From Apophysomyces variabilis (lineage: Eukaryota > Mucoromycota > Mucoromycetes > Mucorales > Mucoraceae): a stretch of DNA of 64,000 nt. Both the position numbers and the translations under genes were made by a program. The notes beneath the pieces are model-generated. The model saw only the letters and a list, made by a program, of their open reading frames with translations, searched no databases and was not told where the DNA came from. Below are positions 24,300-36,065 of this stretch, one piece after another (position 1 is the stretch's first letter; every line of letters begins with the position of its first letter). The stretch spans positions 124,001 to 188,000 of the forward strand of contig MZZL01000379.1 of the NCBI GenBank assembly GCA_002749535.1, read 5' to 3'.

Positions 24300-24654
24300 T
24301 ACTTTTCCCCTTAGCGTTCCCTTTAGCTTCTAGTTCGCTCTCTTTTCTCTCATCTCACAACTTATAGTTTCGTTTTCATTAGCTTTTTCCTTTTTGCCCT
24401 GTGCTTGCCAGGGTTTGCTTTTCTTTTCTCTTTCTCCGAGACTGAGCTAGAGTGGACATGTTGGATAAACACACCACTCACGGCTTTATTGTCAATAAGT
24501 TGATGATGGTAAAAAGATTTACTTTGACCTACATTTCGCGCTACTTGAAATGAATTTTGTGTTCATGAAACATTGTCCTATTCGCTTACGGGAAAAGTAC
24601 TCTAGAAGTGGCGCAGATTAACTTCCAAAATGGTGTATTTTCTTATTGTTCCTC
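24300..24654. other. Short intergenic stretch
   Basis: Pyrimidine-rich on the plus strand at 24300-24450. A small word near 24543-24562, AAATGAATTTTGTGTTCATG, recurs in similar form at about 38138 and, inverted, at 38265. No gene seen. Confidence 0.35.
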
Positions 24655-27190
24655 TCATTTTGAGGCACGAAGAGCATTTCGCCGATCCGTACGCTGATTA
24701 TCTGTGATAGGAGGTGAATGCTCTCTGAGAGGGGGTTCACGTAAAGGTTGCTGTTGACGACGGGAGAATACTCGTTTAAGCGCACTGGGTCGAAGTCTAT
24801 CTGTTCCAGTTGAAGAAGCACTCGTCGGTCTTGATGAGGTACGCTTCACATCCGGATTTGTCCAGATAGGAGGGTCATCACCTACTATCCGAATGTTGGC
24901 TGTGTCCTCAGGTCGAATAGGCGACGGTGTTCTTTCCTTTTCTAGCTGTTTCTCTTCATCTGTCCCATACTCTTTCCCGTTATCGTCTTCGCCATGGACT
25001 GGTTCTTCTTCCGATGGGTGGTCCGAAGCAGGGATCATGGAAGTCATATCAAACTAGTAAGGTCATGTGAGTTGTCGGTTTTCTACACTTTTTAAGTGGA
25101 CATCCTTACCGGATAGTTGTACCTAGTTGACGCGTTGGGAGGGATACGGTCACTCCAATAGGCAAGATCTTTTCTGAATGTATTGACAGTAAAATCCCAT
25201 AAATCATCCTGATTCCACAAACGCCGTGACACCCGTCTATCTTTCTTATCGGGCAGTGAATCGATCTCCCAATCCATGATTGCGTCGGAAGGTTTCAAGC
25301 AATCCTCCAAGAAAGCGGCCTGTTCCTGTCGTATCCTTTTGTTTCCTTAGTTCCCATACTGGATACATACTCTATATATTACCTATTCTGCTCTTCATCC
25401 TGAACTGGTTCTTTGAGCTTTTGGAGATTCTGTTTTGCGGTCTTTATCTGTCGGCAATATATATTATGTTCAATTTCATAAGCCAATGGATCCTTATTGT
25501 CATCGTATCTATTCAACACAGTAAGTGCAACATAGAATAAAGACATATTGCTTGCATACCTATGATGATAATCGAGTCGATCGCGCTGATTGAATCGCAT
25601 CCTTTGGCTGGTCAACTGGCCACGGTTAGTTGCACAGTAATATTGCCCTGGTCGGATTTTGGATGGACATACTGAAAAAGAATCATTAATCCTCAGTTAT
25701 TTCGAAATGCACAGTAGGATCTACTTAACTGGCTACGACTGAGCCTTTGCTGGGTTCGATATCTTCGCCAACAAACACTGGATTAGCATCCGATCGTCCC
25801 CAGGTGCCTACGCCAATAGCACCAACCAAAGCCAGGACCTCTGGTTCGCCTGCATCGTCATCAAACAAAGTATGTTTTGGTTGTGTGGCAAGATGTTGCA
25901 AGGTGTCCCACACAGGAATAGCCTCTGGTGAAAGCATCCACATCTTCATGGTACCATCGGATGAGACAGTATTTATATTCTCGCATCGCATACTCGACCA
26001 GGCGATCTTTTTCGTCGTATTAAATACTGTCGTCAATGCATTTCCCTTTTTTCGTTTTTCGATTTACCTTATTTATGATGCCTTGATGTCCATCGACTTT
26101 CGCTACAGGAGCATGATAACAAGACCGAATATCCCATATATTCACTAAACCATCCTCGCCACCAGAAGCTAGCCAATACGGAATGAATGGGTTAAACCGG
26201 GTATCTCGGATAGGCCGAGCATGTGCTTCATGAGCTGACCACACTAAACTGCAGGTTCGTGTGTCCATCAGATGAAGCCCGTTTCCACTACCGAAAGCAA
26301 TTAAATTGTGAGGCGAATGTGGAGACCAGCTAGCGCAGTTAATAACTTGATTTTCTCTCTAGAAACAGAATATTGTTAGAAGTATTTAAGCAGCCTGATC
26401 CTTTCCTCGTTGAGCCAAGTTTCTTACCCTGAAGCTCATTTCCGGTCTATTTTCTTGTAATACATCCCAAATATGCAAGCGGTCAATGGATGTTGTCAGG
26501 AATCGGTTGGTCGTCACCTTTCGGTCGAATATCATGCCAACGGATTGCCATGCCTTGTGAACTTCCTGAGCACAATAATAGGGCGCGAATTCAACAGCTT
26601 TTACATAGCTGTTCAACGGATATGATGCATAATACTGATTCTTTTCCTTAACGACATCCCACCTGTAACATGACTCTAACCTATTTACCTCTTGCGTTGG
26701 TGCTACATATTCGGCCACTTGGGTAACCTTCCGTTCACGGATGCTGTATAATTTGGTCACACCTCTGTTGGAACCAACCAAAAGATGATTCCCTGACCAA
26801 TCCAAGGAGTGAATAGGTATTTGAAGCTGCTCTTTGTGGAATGTCTATGTTTGTGCGTTATTGATCGATAAATAATACGTTCTTCTGGTTGTGAAAAAAA
26901 TAACCTGAAAGCGCGGTTGAACACGATCTGCTTTAGCAGATAGGTCATGGACGAAATACAGATCTCCAGTTTTGTTACCCGACCCTAAGGCAATGATGCC
27001 TGTGTCCTGCATGACAAAAAGTATAAGATGTATATCATAAACGACCTAGTCGATCCTTTACATCCGACACGGCTAATGAAGTTAGACAAGTTTCGTTTCC
27101 AATGTTGTAACAGTTGGTTCGCAGGCCTTTAGTGGACCTTACTCGACCTTGTCAGTTTAAACCTGTTCTCGACGAAGGAAACTTACTCAT
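24655..27190 (-). CDS. WD40-repeat protein with disordered acidic C-terminus
   Basis: A spliced gene encoding a beta-propeller scaffold; the binding partner is unknown. I place the start at 27190: ATG plus one base, a 39-nt intron (27186-27148), then SRVRSTKGLRTNCYNIG... ending at SLAVSD, joined to DTGIIALGSGNKTGDLYFVH. Later blades are visible: HLLVGSNRGVTKLYSIRE; RFLTTSIDRLHIWDV; PYWLASGGEDGLVNIWDIRS; and NINTVSSDGTMKMW. After the propeller come helical pieces (YEIEHNIYCRQIKTAKQNLQ; FLEDCLKPSDAIMDWEID) and a Ser/Pro/Glu-rich tail ending RRNALRASK. Roughly eight exons; not all junctions were totalled. A start at 27012 (MQDTGII) would be the fallback if the short first exon is wrong. I could not assign it to a named WD40 family. 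Confidence 0.82.
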
Positions 27191-27829
27191 TTAATCCTTC
27201 GGAAATAGTGCGAAGAGCCAAGGATCTGTTAACAGCGTATAAAAAAGGCATGTGTTTCCCTCTATGTGGTGCTATCAATCGAGCATCTAGTGCGTCCCGA
27301 CTTATTCGAACCATGAGTATTTCAAGAAAGAAAGAAAAGAGAACAATGACGGGAATCAAAAAAAAATGTGAGACGCCTTTTTTTCTTTGGTTTCAGAAAA
27401 GTAGTGCTGGAGGACGTCAGCGTGTGGCCTTTCACGATATCTGGTCCGTGCGAATAAGAGAGAACAATCTGGCAGGATCACATGGATAGTCGTTGTTCAT
27501 CTACTTAAGACGATCAAAGAAAATTTAAATGGATCATTATTTGGTACAAGTCATACGTTGCATAGTGTAATTGTACGGTCTTTCTTTACCGTGTTTGGCC
27601 TGTATGCCTAAATTGGGTATTTTCACACAGCTTAGAGTAAGGCTTCATTTTTCGCATGGTCAACGACATGTATTTCAGCATTTTGTATTGTATGGATTGA
27701 GTATTAAAACAGGAATGAAAATGGAGTTAAGGAATAAAAAATAGATCGGTAAAATGGACCGCCGAAATACAAAAAAAAAAAGAAAAGAAAAAGAAAAAAA
27801 AGTTATCTGTGTGCGAATATCTTAGGATC
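27191..27829. other. Intergenic between TFIIB end and WD40 gene start
   Basis: Both flanking genes are on the minus strand, so this is the WD40 gene promoter plus the TFIIB 3' region. 27770-27805 is an A-rich run. The only frame of note, 27208-27489 (+), has no protein-like features. Confidence 0.5.
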
Positions 27830-28966
27830 TTATGGTAAAGCAAGATCCTCAAAACTTAATCCTTCGCCATTAGCCTTGGCTCGTAGAGCCTCGATGTCAA
27901 TCAAACTCTCTCGCTCCGCATAAAGTGATTTGTACGCGGTTTTGATTGTTACTTCTGATACGCCTGCTACATGTGCAATTTCCCGCGTTGATTTAGGTTG
28001 GCGATAAAGATAGGAAACCAAATAGATACAGGCGGCAGCTACCGAAATGGGAGATTTGCCGGCCAATGTACCCAACTCTTTTGCTCGTTTTACCAGATCG
28101 ATGCCGGATTTTTGAACGTAGTTCGGCAGCTGCAGGTTAGAGCAGAAGCGAGACATTAAATCCTCGGAGTTCATGATCGTTGTGTTTGTCTGTAGCTTGG
28201 CTTGCAACGACTTGTAACAACGACCAATCTCCTTCTTAGGTACCCGCGTCAATGCGCAGATTTCTCGGAATGTACGGCCTACTTTTTCTTGGCGACAGGC
28301 AATAAAGATACAGGCCGCAATGATGGCATCACTCGACTTTCCACGCAATAGCTTCTCATCCTCAACACGTTTGTACAGCTGTTTCGCAGTGTCGCTAACG
28401 ATCTTGGATAGAGAAATAGAATCACACATGGCGCTGATTTCCTTGTAGGCTTGAACAAGATTCCGTTCGCCTTTCACTGCCGTGGCACGACCATGCACCT
28501 TGTTCAGATCCTTCGCAGCGCCAGATCCGCCGTCGCGTCTTGAAATGACCGTATCCAATTGGTTGCCATCCAATAATGGATTTGCTGCGGCACCCACACG
28601 GGATGGATCCTGAGAAATTACATTAAAAAGTCATGAACATAAGAAAATGAAAGCAAAAAAAAAGAAAAGAAAAATATCACAAAGCCATGTCTACGCATGG
28701 AGAAATGGACATGTAGTGATACATACATCGCCCTCATCATTGGCAAAGGTTCTCCATTCAGATCTCGTATCGATAATGCGATCACCAAGAACGAGACCGC
28801 AATCGCCACAAACAAGATCTCCGGAAGCAAACTCTTCGACAATGTGTGGTGGATCAACACGACAATCAGGACAGCATAATCTCACATTGAGATTCGGTTG
28901 GAAGGCTTGAGGCGAAGCATCTTTTTGTTGGGGCTCACGCAAAGGAAAGGGAATGGTAGAGGTCAT
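27830..28966 (-). CDS. General transcription factor TFIIB
   Basis: TFIIB bridges TBP on the promoter and RNA polymerase II in the nucleus and sets the start site. Two exons, 28966-28726 and 28609-27830 (117-nt intron), give 1021 nt minus phase, about 339 residues, normal for TFIIB. The N-terminal zinc ribbon reads CCPDC...[14 protein letters not shown], followed by the B-reader/linker with [12 protein letters not shown]. Two cyclin-like repeats follow: [20 protein letters not shown] with [12 protein letters not shown], and [16 protein letters not shown] with [16 protein letters not shown]. Orthologue of yeast SUA7. Single-copy housekeeping genes such as this make the hAT-bounded segment essential. 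Confidence 0.97.
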
Positions 28967-29551
28967 GATTTTGAAGGATTTCTTTCACTCTTTTTCTATT
29001 TTTTTCCAACCGATTGCTTCCGGTAGTATCTTTGGCTAACAGGCAATGATTCTTTTTCCCTTTTTACTTTTCCCTTTTACTTTGTTATAGAAAGGAAGAG
29101 GCACAAATGAACAAAATGATCCGTTTGGAAAATGGGAGGTAAAGAGTTAACAGTTCCACTTTGGAAATTGGCTCGTGTTAAGAGGATCTGTTTTCAGCCG
29201 AACCATCGTCACATTGAAACTCCAAATATGACAAACCAATCAAATTTCGGCATACATTTGCCCGGACCATGAAGCGACTGTAGCATAATGCATTCTCGCT
29301 GACACAAAATATCATCAGCCAAGATAAACCTCTCCTGTCTATCAGTGTAAAGTTACCGGAACTAATAGGAAAGTTTTATGTAATAACGTAAGTTAACATC
29401 CAATGAAGAATATAAAACAAAACTAAAAACGTCACCTAGCACCGAATTATCAGTACACACCATATGGTATTTTAGTACACCACATGATTGCCAAATGCAA
29501 CAAGCCACGTTTGACCAAAGAAAAAATTCGACTTCCTTTCCTTTGTATACG
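28967..29551. other. Divergent promoter region
   Basis: Lies between the TFIIB start (minus) and the next gene (plus), so it carries both promoters. CT-rich tracts flank the TFIIB start near 28980-29090. No coding sequence seen. Confidence 0.5.
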
Positions 29552-30413
29552 ATGTTTAAACGCGTCTCACGAGAGCTCGCTAAGCAATCAATTGCCGAAG
29601 AAGAGTACGATGTGGCAACTGATTTAAAAGACGAATCTCTGGCTGGAGTTTTCTCCGGATCGGAAGACGAAAGTGACAGCGATAGCGATGATGTCGAGAT
29701 CGATTCGGAAAATGACGAAGAAAGTGAAGAGGAACAAGAGAAGGCGGAGGAAAATATAGAGCAATCAGATAGCACTGTAGAAGAAGGCGATGATGATGAA
29801 GGAGAATATGCATGTAGAATTTGTCCTCAAAAATTACTGAAAACAAAGGAACAAGTTGAAGTTCACCTTAAGAGCAAGGTATGGTAACTGTTGGTCTGTT
29901 TCTTACTAAACCATTACAGGCGCATCGTAGACGTTTACGTTACCTAATGAAGGAGGGTATGGAAGTTGAAGGGCTGGAAAAAAATAAGGAAAAGCAAAAG
30001 AAAAATCTAGAGGAGAAAAAGAAACTGCGACAAGAAAAAGCGAAACAGGTGAGTATAGTTATTGCACCTAGGACTGTCTTGACATTGCTATTTAGAAAAT
30101 CAAAGAGCATCGTAAACAGCTTAAAAAGAAGAAGTGGGAGCGCCAACAAGCATTAGAAGCAGAGAAGAAAAGTGTAGACAAAAAAGCAATGGAGAAGACA
30201 CAAAATGTAGAACAGAAGAAACAGGAGCCATTGAAAAGTAAATCAGGTGAAAGCAAGGGAAAAAAGGCAGGAAGCGCAAAAAGTGTGGAAGAAGCAAACA
30301 AGCAGGCAAAGCCGGCAAAGAAAAGGAAACTGCAATCAAATGGATCGGAATCCATGAACAACCTAAAGAACAAGAAAAACGCTACACAAAAAAAGGCGCG
30401 CATAGAAAAATAA
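29552..30413 (+). CDS. Acidic/lysine-rich protein with a single zinc-finger-like motif, probably nucleolar
   Basis: Exons 29552-29878, 29920-30048 and 30096-30413 total 774 nt, 257 residues; the introns are only 41 and 47 nt. Residues ~25-85 are strongly acidic (runs of D/E/S). Then comes YACRICPQKLLKTKEQVEVHL followed by SKAHRRRLRYL, a C-x2-C-x(n)-H-x4-H arrangement that looks like one C2H2 finger split by the first intron. The rest is a long basic coiled-coil-like region (EEKKKLRQEKAKQ; HRKQLKKKKWERQ) and a Lys-rich tail. The composition is typical of nucleolar ribosome-biogenesis factors; that role is inference. I do not recognise a named family. Confidence 0.8.
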
Positions 30414-30611
30414 AGCGGTTTTGACTATCAATTGGTAGTAAAATGTGTGAAGTTTATTACGTACAGCTAAAGAAAAGATAATAGTAAATCTGTATCGACC
30501 ACAAATCTTTGACACAATCTTCCTTCGTTCAAACGTACACAGTCTTTAACACGACCGTCTTTCACCACAGAACGCAAACATCTTTCCGATACATGATATC
30601 CAGCAATATCA

Positions 30612-31398
30612 TTACATTGTTGAGATCATTGTCTTGGCGCGAAAGTACGCTGCCTTTGCACTATCCATCTTAATATAGTTTTTAAATAATCTCTTTTGTT
30701 TTGCAAGTTCAAAACACTTGTTCCAATCCATATCTTTGCCTTTTTTTTTCGGTAAGCATCCACAAATTGCCAATCGCGATTTACTCGTTGATCATGAACG
30801 CGCACAACTGACTTGGCAGAGGGTTGTAGTGTCGCATCAGCAGAAGACGGGCTGATCTTGCGTGTTCTTCGAAGCTCGTCAATAAATTGCATGCCATAAT
30901 CTTGGCAATCGATGGGCCGTTTCCTCGAAATTTCATCTTAGGTCCTTCCATCAACTTCTGGCTGGCCATGTTAAGTTGGATGTAGGCTCGGCTACAAACT
31001 TCCTGCAAAACACTATCTTTTTCTTGGTCCAAAGCAATTTCCCCTTCAAACGCACGCTTCGTAATACTGTAGAGCAGGCGGATAGTTTCATCCCCCTGTT
31101 GTTGGATATGAATCAATGATGGCTGTTGTTCAATAAAAAAGTGTGCAAGCGCAACAAGTAGGTTAAGAGATATTTGCTGTAAGTAATCCGAAATGGTTTG
31201 TCCATTGAGCAAATAGCAAGACTGAGCCCAGCCTTGACAAGGTAATTGCTTCATGAAAGGTTTGCTCCACATTCTGCTTGCAATGTCCAACAGATCCTTG
31301 GAGGTATGGTGGATGCATACTGCGTTGACAATAGGTAAAATGGAGTACTGATCTCCAATGGACAATGAATATTTAATCAAGCAAGCAAAGAATCCCAT
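30612..31398 (-). CDS. Unrecognised protein with a frame break in a homopolymer
   Basis: Exon 31398-30996 encodes a helical protein (YSILPIVNAVCIHHTSKDLL; LLVALAHFFIEQQPSLIH; IRLLYSITKRAFEGEIALDQ). A 59-nt intron (30995-30937) joins it to EISRKRPIDCQDYGMQFIDE and VNRDWQFVDAYR. At the run of nine A (minus strand; 30741-30749) the frame changes: beyond it the protein-like frame is DMDWNKCFELAKQKRLF and AKAAYFRAKTMISTM with stop at 30612. One extra A would restore it. This is either an assembly error in the homopolymer or a recent mutation. Coding-like sequence also continues upstream of 31398 in frame (LLPILIEVQYIANM), so the true start lies further 5'. No family recognised. Confidence 0.6.
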
Positions 31399-31449
31399 AT
31401 TAGCAATATATTGGACTTCAATGAGAATGGGAAGAAGTGCTTTAGCTTT

Positions 31450-32007
31450 TCTTTGAATAAAACTTTATCTTTTGACTTGCTGAATCATTGATCCCGCTAG
31501 TCTAAAAAGTATCATTAGTTGTGCAGAAGAGTAAGACCAGGTTTGGCCGAGCAAGGAGCAAGAGCAAGCCTAGTTCCTGGCAGTCTGCCGACTACGACAC
31601 AATCCGGCAAAAATGACAAATCAACGATCTCCTAAATGATTGACAGAACTTTGCATAGCACAAATTCTGATTGGATTGTCGTTTTCGTAAAGTCGATTCA
31701 CAGCTACTGTTTTGGACGCGAGTTGCCAATCGAGCTGGAATATAGAAATCGTAAAGGAACAGAAGTAAAAGATAAAAGTGTGCGAGGGAATTCGATGATG
31801 TTTATTTTTCACAAACTATCCAAACTATTTATACGTATGATATTTCTATAATTTTCTACGAAGCTGAAGATGCGAGAAGTATCTAGGAACTTCTTGGAAA
31901 CCAATCGCAACTTCGAGAACTTCTTGGAAGGCTTTAGCAAAAAGAGTCTTTGCGTTCATGCGCCGATTCCGGCTCCGACAGGATAAAATTAAGCGGCGCT
32001 GAATGTT
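31450..32007. other. Intergenic between unknown gene and tRNA
   Basis: No gene seen on either strand. It lies upstream of the minus-strand unknown gene and downstream of the minus-strand tRNA. Confidence 0.45.
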
Positions 32008-32012
32008 AAAAA
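32008..32012 (-). terminator. RNA polymerase III terminator of the tRNA gene
   Basis: Five T on the minus strand follow directly after the tRNA discriminator base, the usual Pol III stop. Confidence 0.75.
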
Positions 32013-32085
32013 TGCCTACTGTGTGAATCGAACACACTACCTTTGCTTTACGAGAGCAACGCTCTGCCAATTGAGCTAAGCAGGC
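32013..32085 (-). tRNA. tRNA-Thr (anticodon CGU), no intron
   Basis: A 73-nt cloverleaf on the minus strand. The 7-bp acceptor stem GCCTGCT/AGTAGGC has one G-U pair. The D stem is GCTC/GAGC with loop AATTGGCA, and the anticodon stem is TTGCT/AGCAA with loop CTCGTAA, placing CGT at 34-36. The variable loop has 5 nt, the T stem is GTGTG/CACAC with loop TTCGATT, and the discriminator is A. It decodes ACG. It sits 337 bp from the end of hAT copy 2. Confidence 0.96.
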
Positions 32086-32422
32086 TTTCCTTTTTAGGAA
32101 GTGGAAAAACATTCTCCACATGAACTTTGAAGCAGCTTACTCTATGGATCAGCACAAATGAATATGAACGAATAAATAAATGTTCGTTTTTATCCAAATA
32201 ACTTTTTAAATATTCTTATTAGTTTCCTAAGCAAACGCGAATTTTTGTATTTGTTCAAATAAGTAAATGAATATTTTTAGCTTATTCAAATAACAGTGAC
32301 AATATTTATATTTTATTTGATTATTCCTCATTGTATGTAGAAATTATAAATGAGTAATGCTCTGATCTTATAATTTTAAGAGAGTGCCATTGTTTGTTGT
32401 CACTTCAAACAAGGCTAATTGG
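32086..32422. other. AT-rich spacer between tRNA and hAT copy 2
   Basis: Very AT-rich, with repeated words of the kind TTCAAATAA and ATGAACGAATAAAT. The last eight bases before copy 2 are CTAATTGG, which match neither other element flank. No gene. Confidence 0.5.
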
Positions 32423-35400
32423 TAAGGCTCGCAACGGTCGGTATGGGACGGTACGGGCCGGTGCAAGGTAGCTGGACCGAGACCGCCGGTTATTACTACT
32501 CGGTCAGTATTCGGAACGGTCTATAATCGGGACAGTCCAAGGTCAGGTACCGAGACCGCTGGAAGGACCGTTGGGAGGACCGTCAGTCTATGCTATGCCT
32601 TTCACATGACATTACACACAATATTACTTACAGACATTCAAAGTAAATATTTCTCTTTACTTCAATAAGTGCAGTTATACAAGTATACAAAAGCTTTGTT
32701 GCTTGCAAGATTTTCAGTTTTAGTGTGATTTACATTACAGATTAAGAGAAGCAGTTCATGTAATAAGAAAGATAAAATGCAATGCATCGTTTATTAACTG
32801 CTAATTCAACACTCGATCTATTTCAGAGAATACTGTATATCAATTCTTTAGTTCTCGTCGTAGCCGGTATTTTTCAAGCATACATGCACGAATGGTTTCT
32901 ACAGCAAGTGAAGCACGATTTGGGCTTATAATAGCCTTGCCAGCGGAGAAGACTCGTTCTGATGGAGCACTTGTACCTGAGATAACGACGTTAATCAGAA
33001 GACGAATGTGGGGTGAACAAAGACACTAACCTGGAATTGCTAAGTAATCGCGCGCCATTCTAGCTAAGGATGGATACTTGCTAATTCCTATAGTCTGCCA
33101 CCAGCGAAGCGGATCGCAATTTTCAGCATCGGTTGCGAGATATTCGAAGAGCTCATCTTCTTGTCGTGCCTTCCCTTTGTCGCGCAGATGACCGAACAGA
33201 TGCTGTAACAGTTCATCTTTTTCCACCTCTGTTTGTGCCGAACTAGTAGCAATATTCTCACCAGCATGCTCAACTTCAGGGTACGCCATAAAAACGGTGC
33301 GCACTTGCTTCTCTACAAACTGTACCCATTCAGTTTCCCATTCGTGTCGCTTATGGTAAGATAGCTTCAGTCGAGGATCTAGTACTGTAAACGATCGTTT
33401 AGCTTAAAAAATTTACGTTAGAGTTACCTGTTGCTACTGAGCAAATGGGTGCGAAGTCAGTCATGTTATAGTACTTCTGCAGTTTTTCGAAGCATGCAAC
33501 TGCTGCCTCCTGAAGCTCCGAATTGCTAGTGGTGTAGTTATCCAGCTTGTCCATCAGAACGTTATATGTAGGTATAACGATCCCCATGGTTGGGTAATTG
33601 CTAGCACTTAACATTGTTGTGCTCTTTTTGAAGATCTATCATTAAAAGGTGGGCACTACATATTTAGAAATTAATATATCTAATAGTAACTTTACCTCTA
33701 GAAGGTCTTTCAAGTGAATTAAGATTTGCCACTCATTCTCAGAAAGCGACCATTTGTTCAGGTGGCTTTCAATGCTTATCAATACAACGAGTGGACCTTG
33801 GATACGCAACGCGGAATCGATCATGTCATACGTAGAATTCCACCGTGTTTTAACATCAATTACTGGCTGGTAATGTCGCACATTCATGTTTGCACAGCAC
33901 TGCTTCAGTTTTTCACGGAGTTGAACAGAACGGCGGATCGAGACAACGACATTTCGAAGCTATAACTGTGCTAAGTCTAATATATATGTAGTAACTGATT
34001 ACCTTGGCTAAAATAGAAGAAATTTCGGTCGTGCTCCGATCAAAATGGATCTGTTCGTCATATACGTTGATCGTTGCTTCGGGGATTATTTTGATTGTTG
34101 CCAAAAGATCCTGCACCGCAAGGTTAATAACATGTGCAAGACAGCGGTTATGCTGTCTTTTAGCACTGAAGAAGACGCCATATTTGGGCCAGGTTTCTTC
34201 CAGATGTTGCATAAGTGTATCATTACTTGATGCATTATCAGTTGTTATTGCTAAGATCTGTTGATAGTGGATCATTTAAAACTGGTAAACGGTATCAAAC
34301 CACCTACCTTCGAATGTATATTGAGATCGTGCATTGACCTCATCAAGGCATCACCTATTGCTTGCCCAGTATGACTTCCCGCGATATGGATAAAATCTAG
34401 CAGTAGATCGTGGATCTGCCAGTTTGCATCGATGAAATGTCCAGTAACTGCAAGGAAACCAAATGAATTTGGTGACGTCCACATGTCAAGCGTAAGGGAT
34501 ATATTAGAATCTAGTGTCTAAAAGAAGGTATTAATATGATAATTGCATTCTGCAAATATCCTACTGCAAGGTGATCTCGCAAGATAGTATGGCCATGATT
34601 GCAGCTATTTATAATATCAGATTTAAGAGTGTTTGCACTTATGGATATCGCTTCTGGATTGAGGTAACTGATCAGGGTTTGAAACGATTTTGACTCTATT
34701 TCAATGAATGGCTGGTCATTGAGAATAACCCATTCCCGAAGATGTTGACGAAATTTGGAGTTGCTAAATTGAGGATGGCTACATCACATGTAAGTACAGC
34801 AAGATATACATATATTTAATGGTACTTACGAGGTAACAAATTGGTCCAATGGTCCTTTTTGGGTTGGAGGCTGAGCACTCTTCCATTCTTTAGGATGGTA
34901 ACTGCTCATATGTTTTCGCATTTGCTTAGTGCTGCTCCCGTTAGCAGAAACCACTGATCTCTTCCTTGTTCTAGATAGGATAAGCAATGTATTAGAGGCG
35001 TAACCAGTTTGGCATATTAGCACAAACCCATCATCTCCGTCACATATGGTACACAAAGCTGTCTTCGACTTCGAACTATTATCCCAGTTAAGTGGTTTAA
35101 ACCACTTCCAAACAACGCTAGTGCGTGTGCTAGTCACGGTGGCAGAAGAGGTACTAGCTGCAACTGACGTGGAAGACTCTTGAGATTGCAAGCGGTTTGG
35201 GGAATCAATTTGCAAGGAAACGATAATTGATTCTTCATCACTGTCTGCTTCAGTGATTCTTGGACGCTTTTCGTTTCGCTTGTGAATAGACATGTTTTAA
35301 AGGTACAGACACTCCACCATAACTACACATTTAATTTATAGCTTTTTTGCAAGTTACACGGATCGTCATCACAATGCACTATGAAAAAACGTATGTATGT

Positions 35401-36065
35401 TAAGAAATCGATCAACACTATATCTAACCAGATATTGAACAATTTCGTATTGATTCCCGTAACGAAGCTCCAATGTATGTATTATCACGTCATTGTGAGG
35501 GTGATTACAGTTAGGATATGCATCCAAAAAAGTACAATGCTTGGTTGCCCAAATTGCTATGGAGAATTTATAAATTTGGTAAGTGAACAGTGATTACTGC
35601 AGAAACCTAAGGTAAGAGTTTACCTTTCAAAAACTTTTTCATACCAAATGCTACTGTTACTTGAAAACGGTATGGCATATAATGTCGAAAGAAAAAACAA
35701 TTATCAATGATAACAATACGAAGAATAGAATACCACCTTACAAATAATTCTTTGTTTGCGCATACTATAAGCAAAAATAAAATACTACGAACTGATTAAA
35801 TAAAACTATTTTACTTGTTGTGAGTGTTTTTTCTCCAATAATACTTTATAGATAATAATTTTCTTTTTGAAAACCAAAACTACTATCATGACCGACGGTC
35901 CAATCGGTCGGGTTGGGACGGTTTACATGAACCGAGATCGGTCCAAAATATATAAACCGAGACCGTCGGTCCAAGGGGTTCGGTCCAAAACTTACAGACT
36001 GAGATCGACGGTATGGTTCGGTACGGGTCAGTATCGGGACGGTCGGTCCAAAATTGCGAGCCTTA
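32423..36065 (-). mobile_element. hAT DNA transposon, copy 2 (3643 bp), inverted relative to copy 1
   Basis: Mirror image of the element at 5310-8952, with the same length, the same 12-bp terminal repeats (32423-32434 and 36054-36065), the same subterminal arrays and the same transposase. One base difference was found by eye, at 32515. Right flank TGCACACT (36066-36073) is the reverse complement of the right flank of copy 1. As the copies are long and nearly identical, a short-read assembly could misplace the segment between them. Confidence 0.93.
32840..35293 (-). CDS. hAT transposase, intact, second copy
   Basis: Same protein and exon pattern as the transposase at 6082-8535; every translated block I compared is identical, including the BED finger, LTLDMWTS, AITTDNASSN and the C-terminal MARDYLAIPG and TSAPSERVFSAG segments. 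No stop is visible outside introns. With two intact copies the family is likely to be still able to move. Confidence 0.88.

Noticed and set aside
30781..30937. C-terminal part of the long frame of the unknown gene
   Set aside because: A 59-nt intron (30995-30937) switches to another frame that is more protein-like; the longer open frame here is probably a shadow.
5310..36065. The two hAT copies as ends of one large composite transposon
   Set aside because: A composite would have a direct 8-bp duplication outside both copies. The outer flanks are GAATTCAC and TGCACACT, which do not match.
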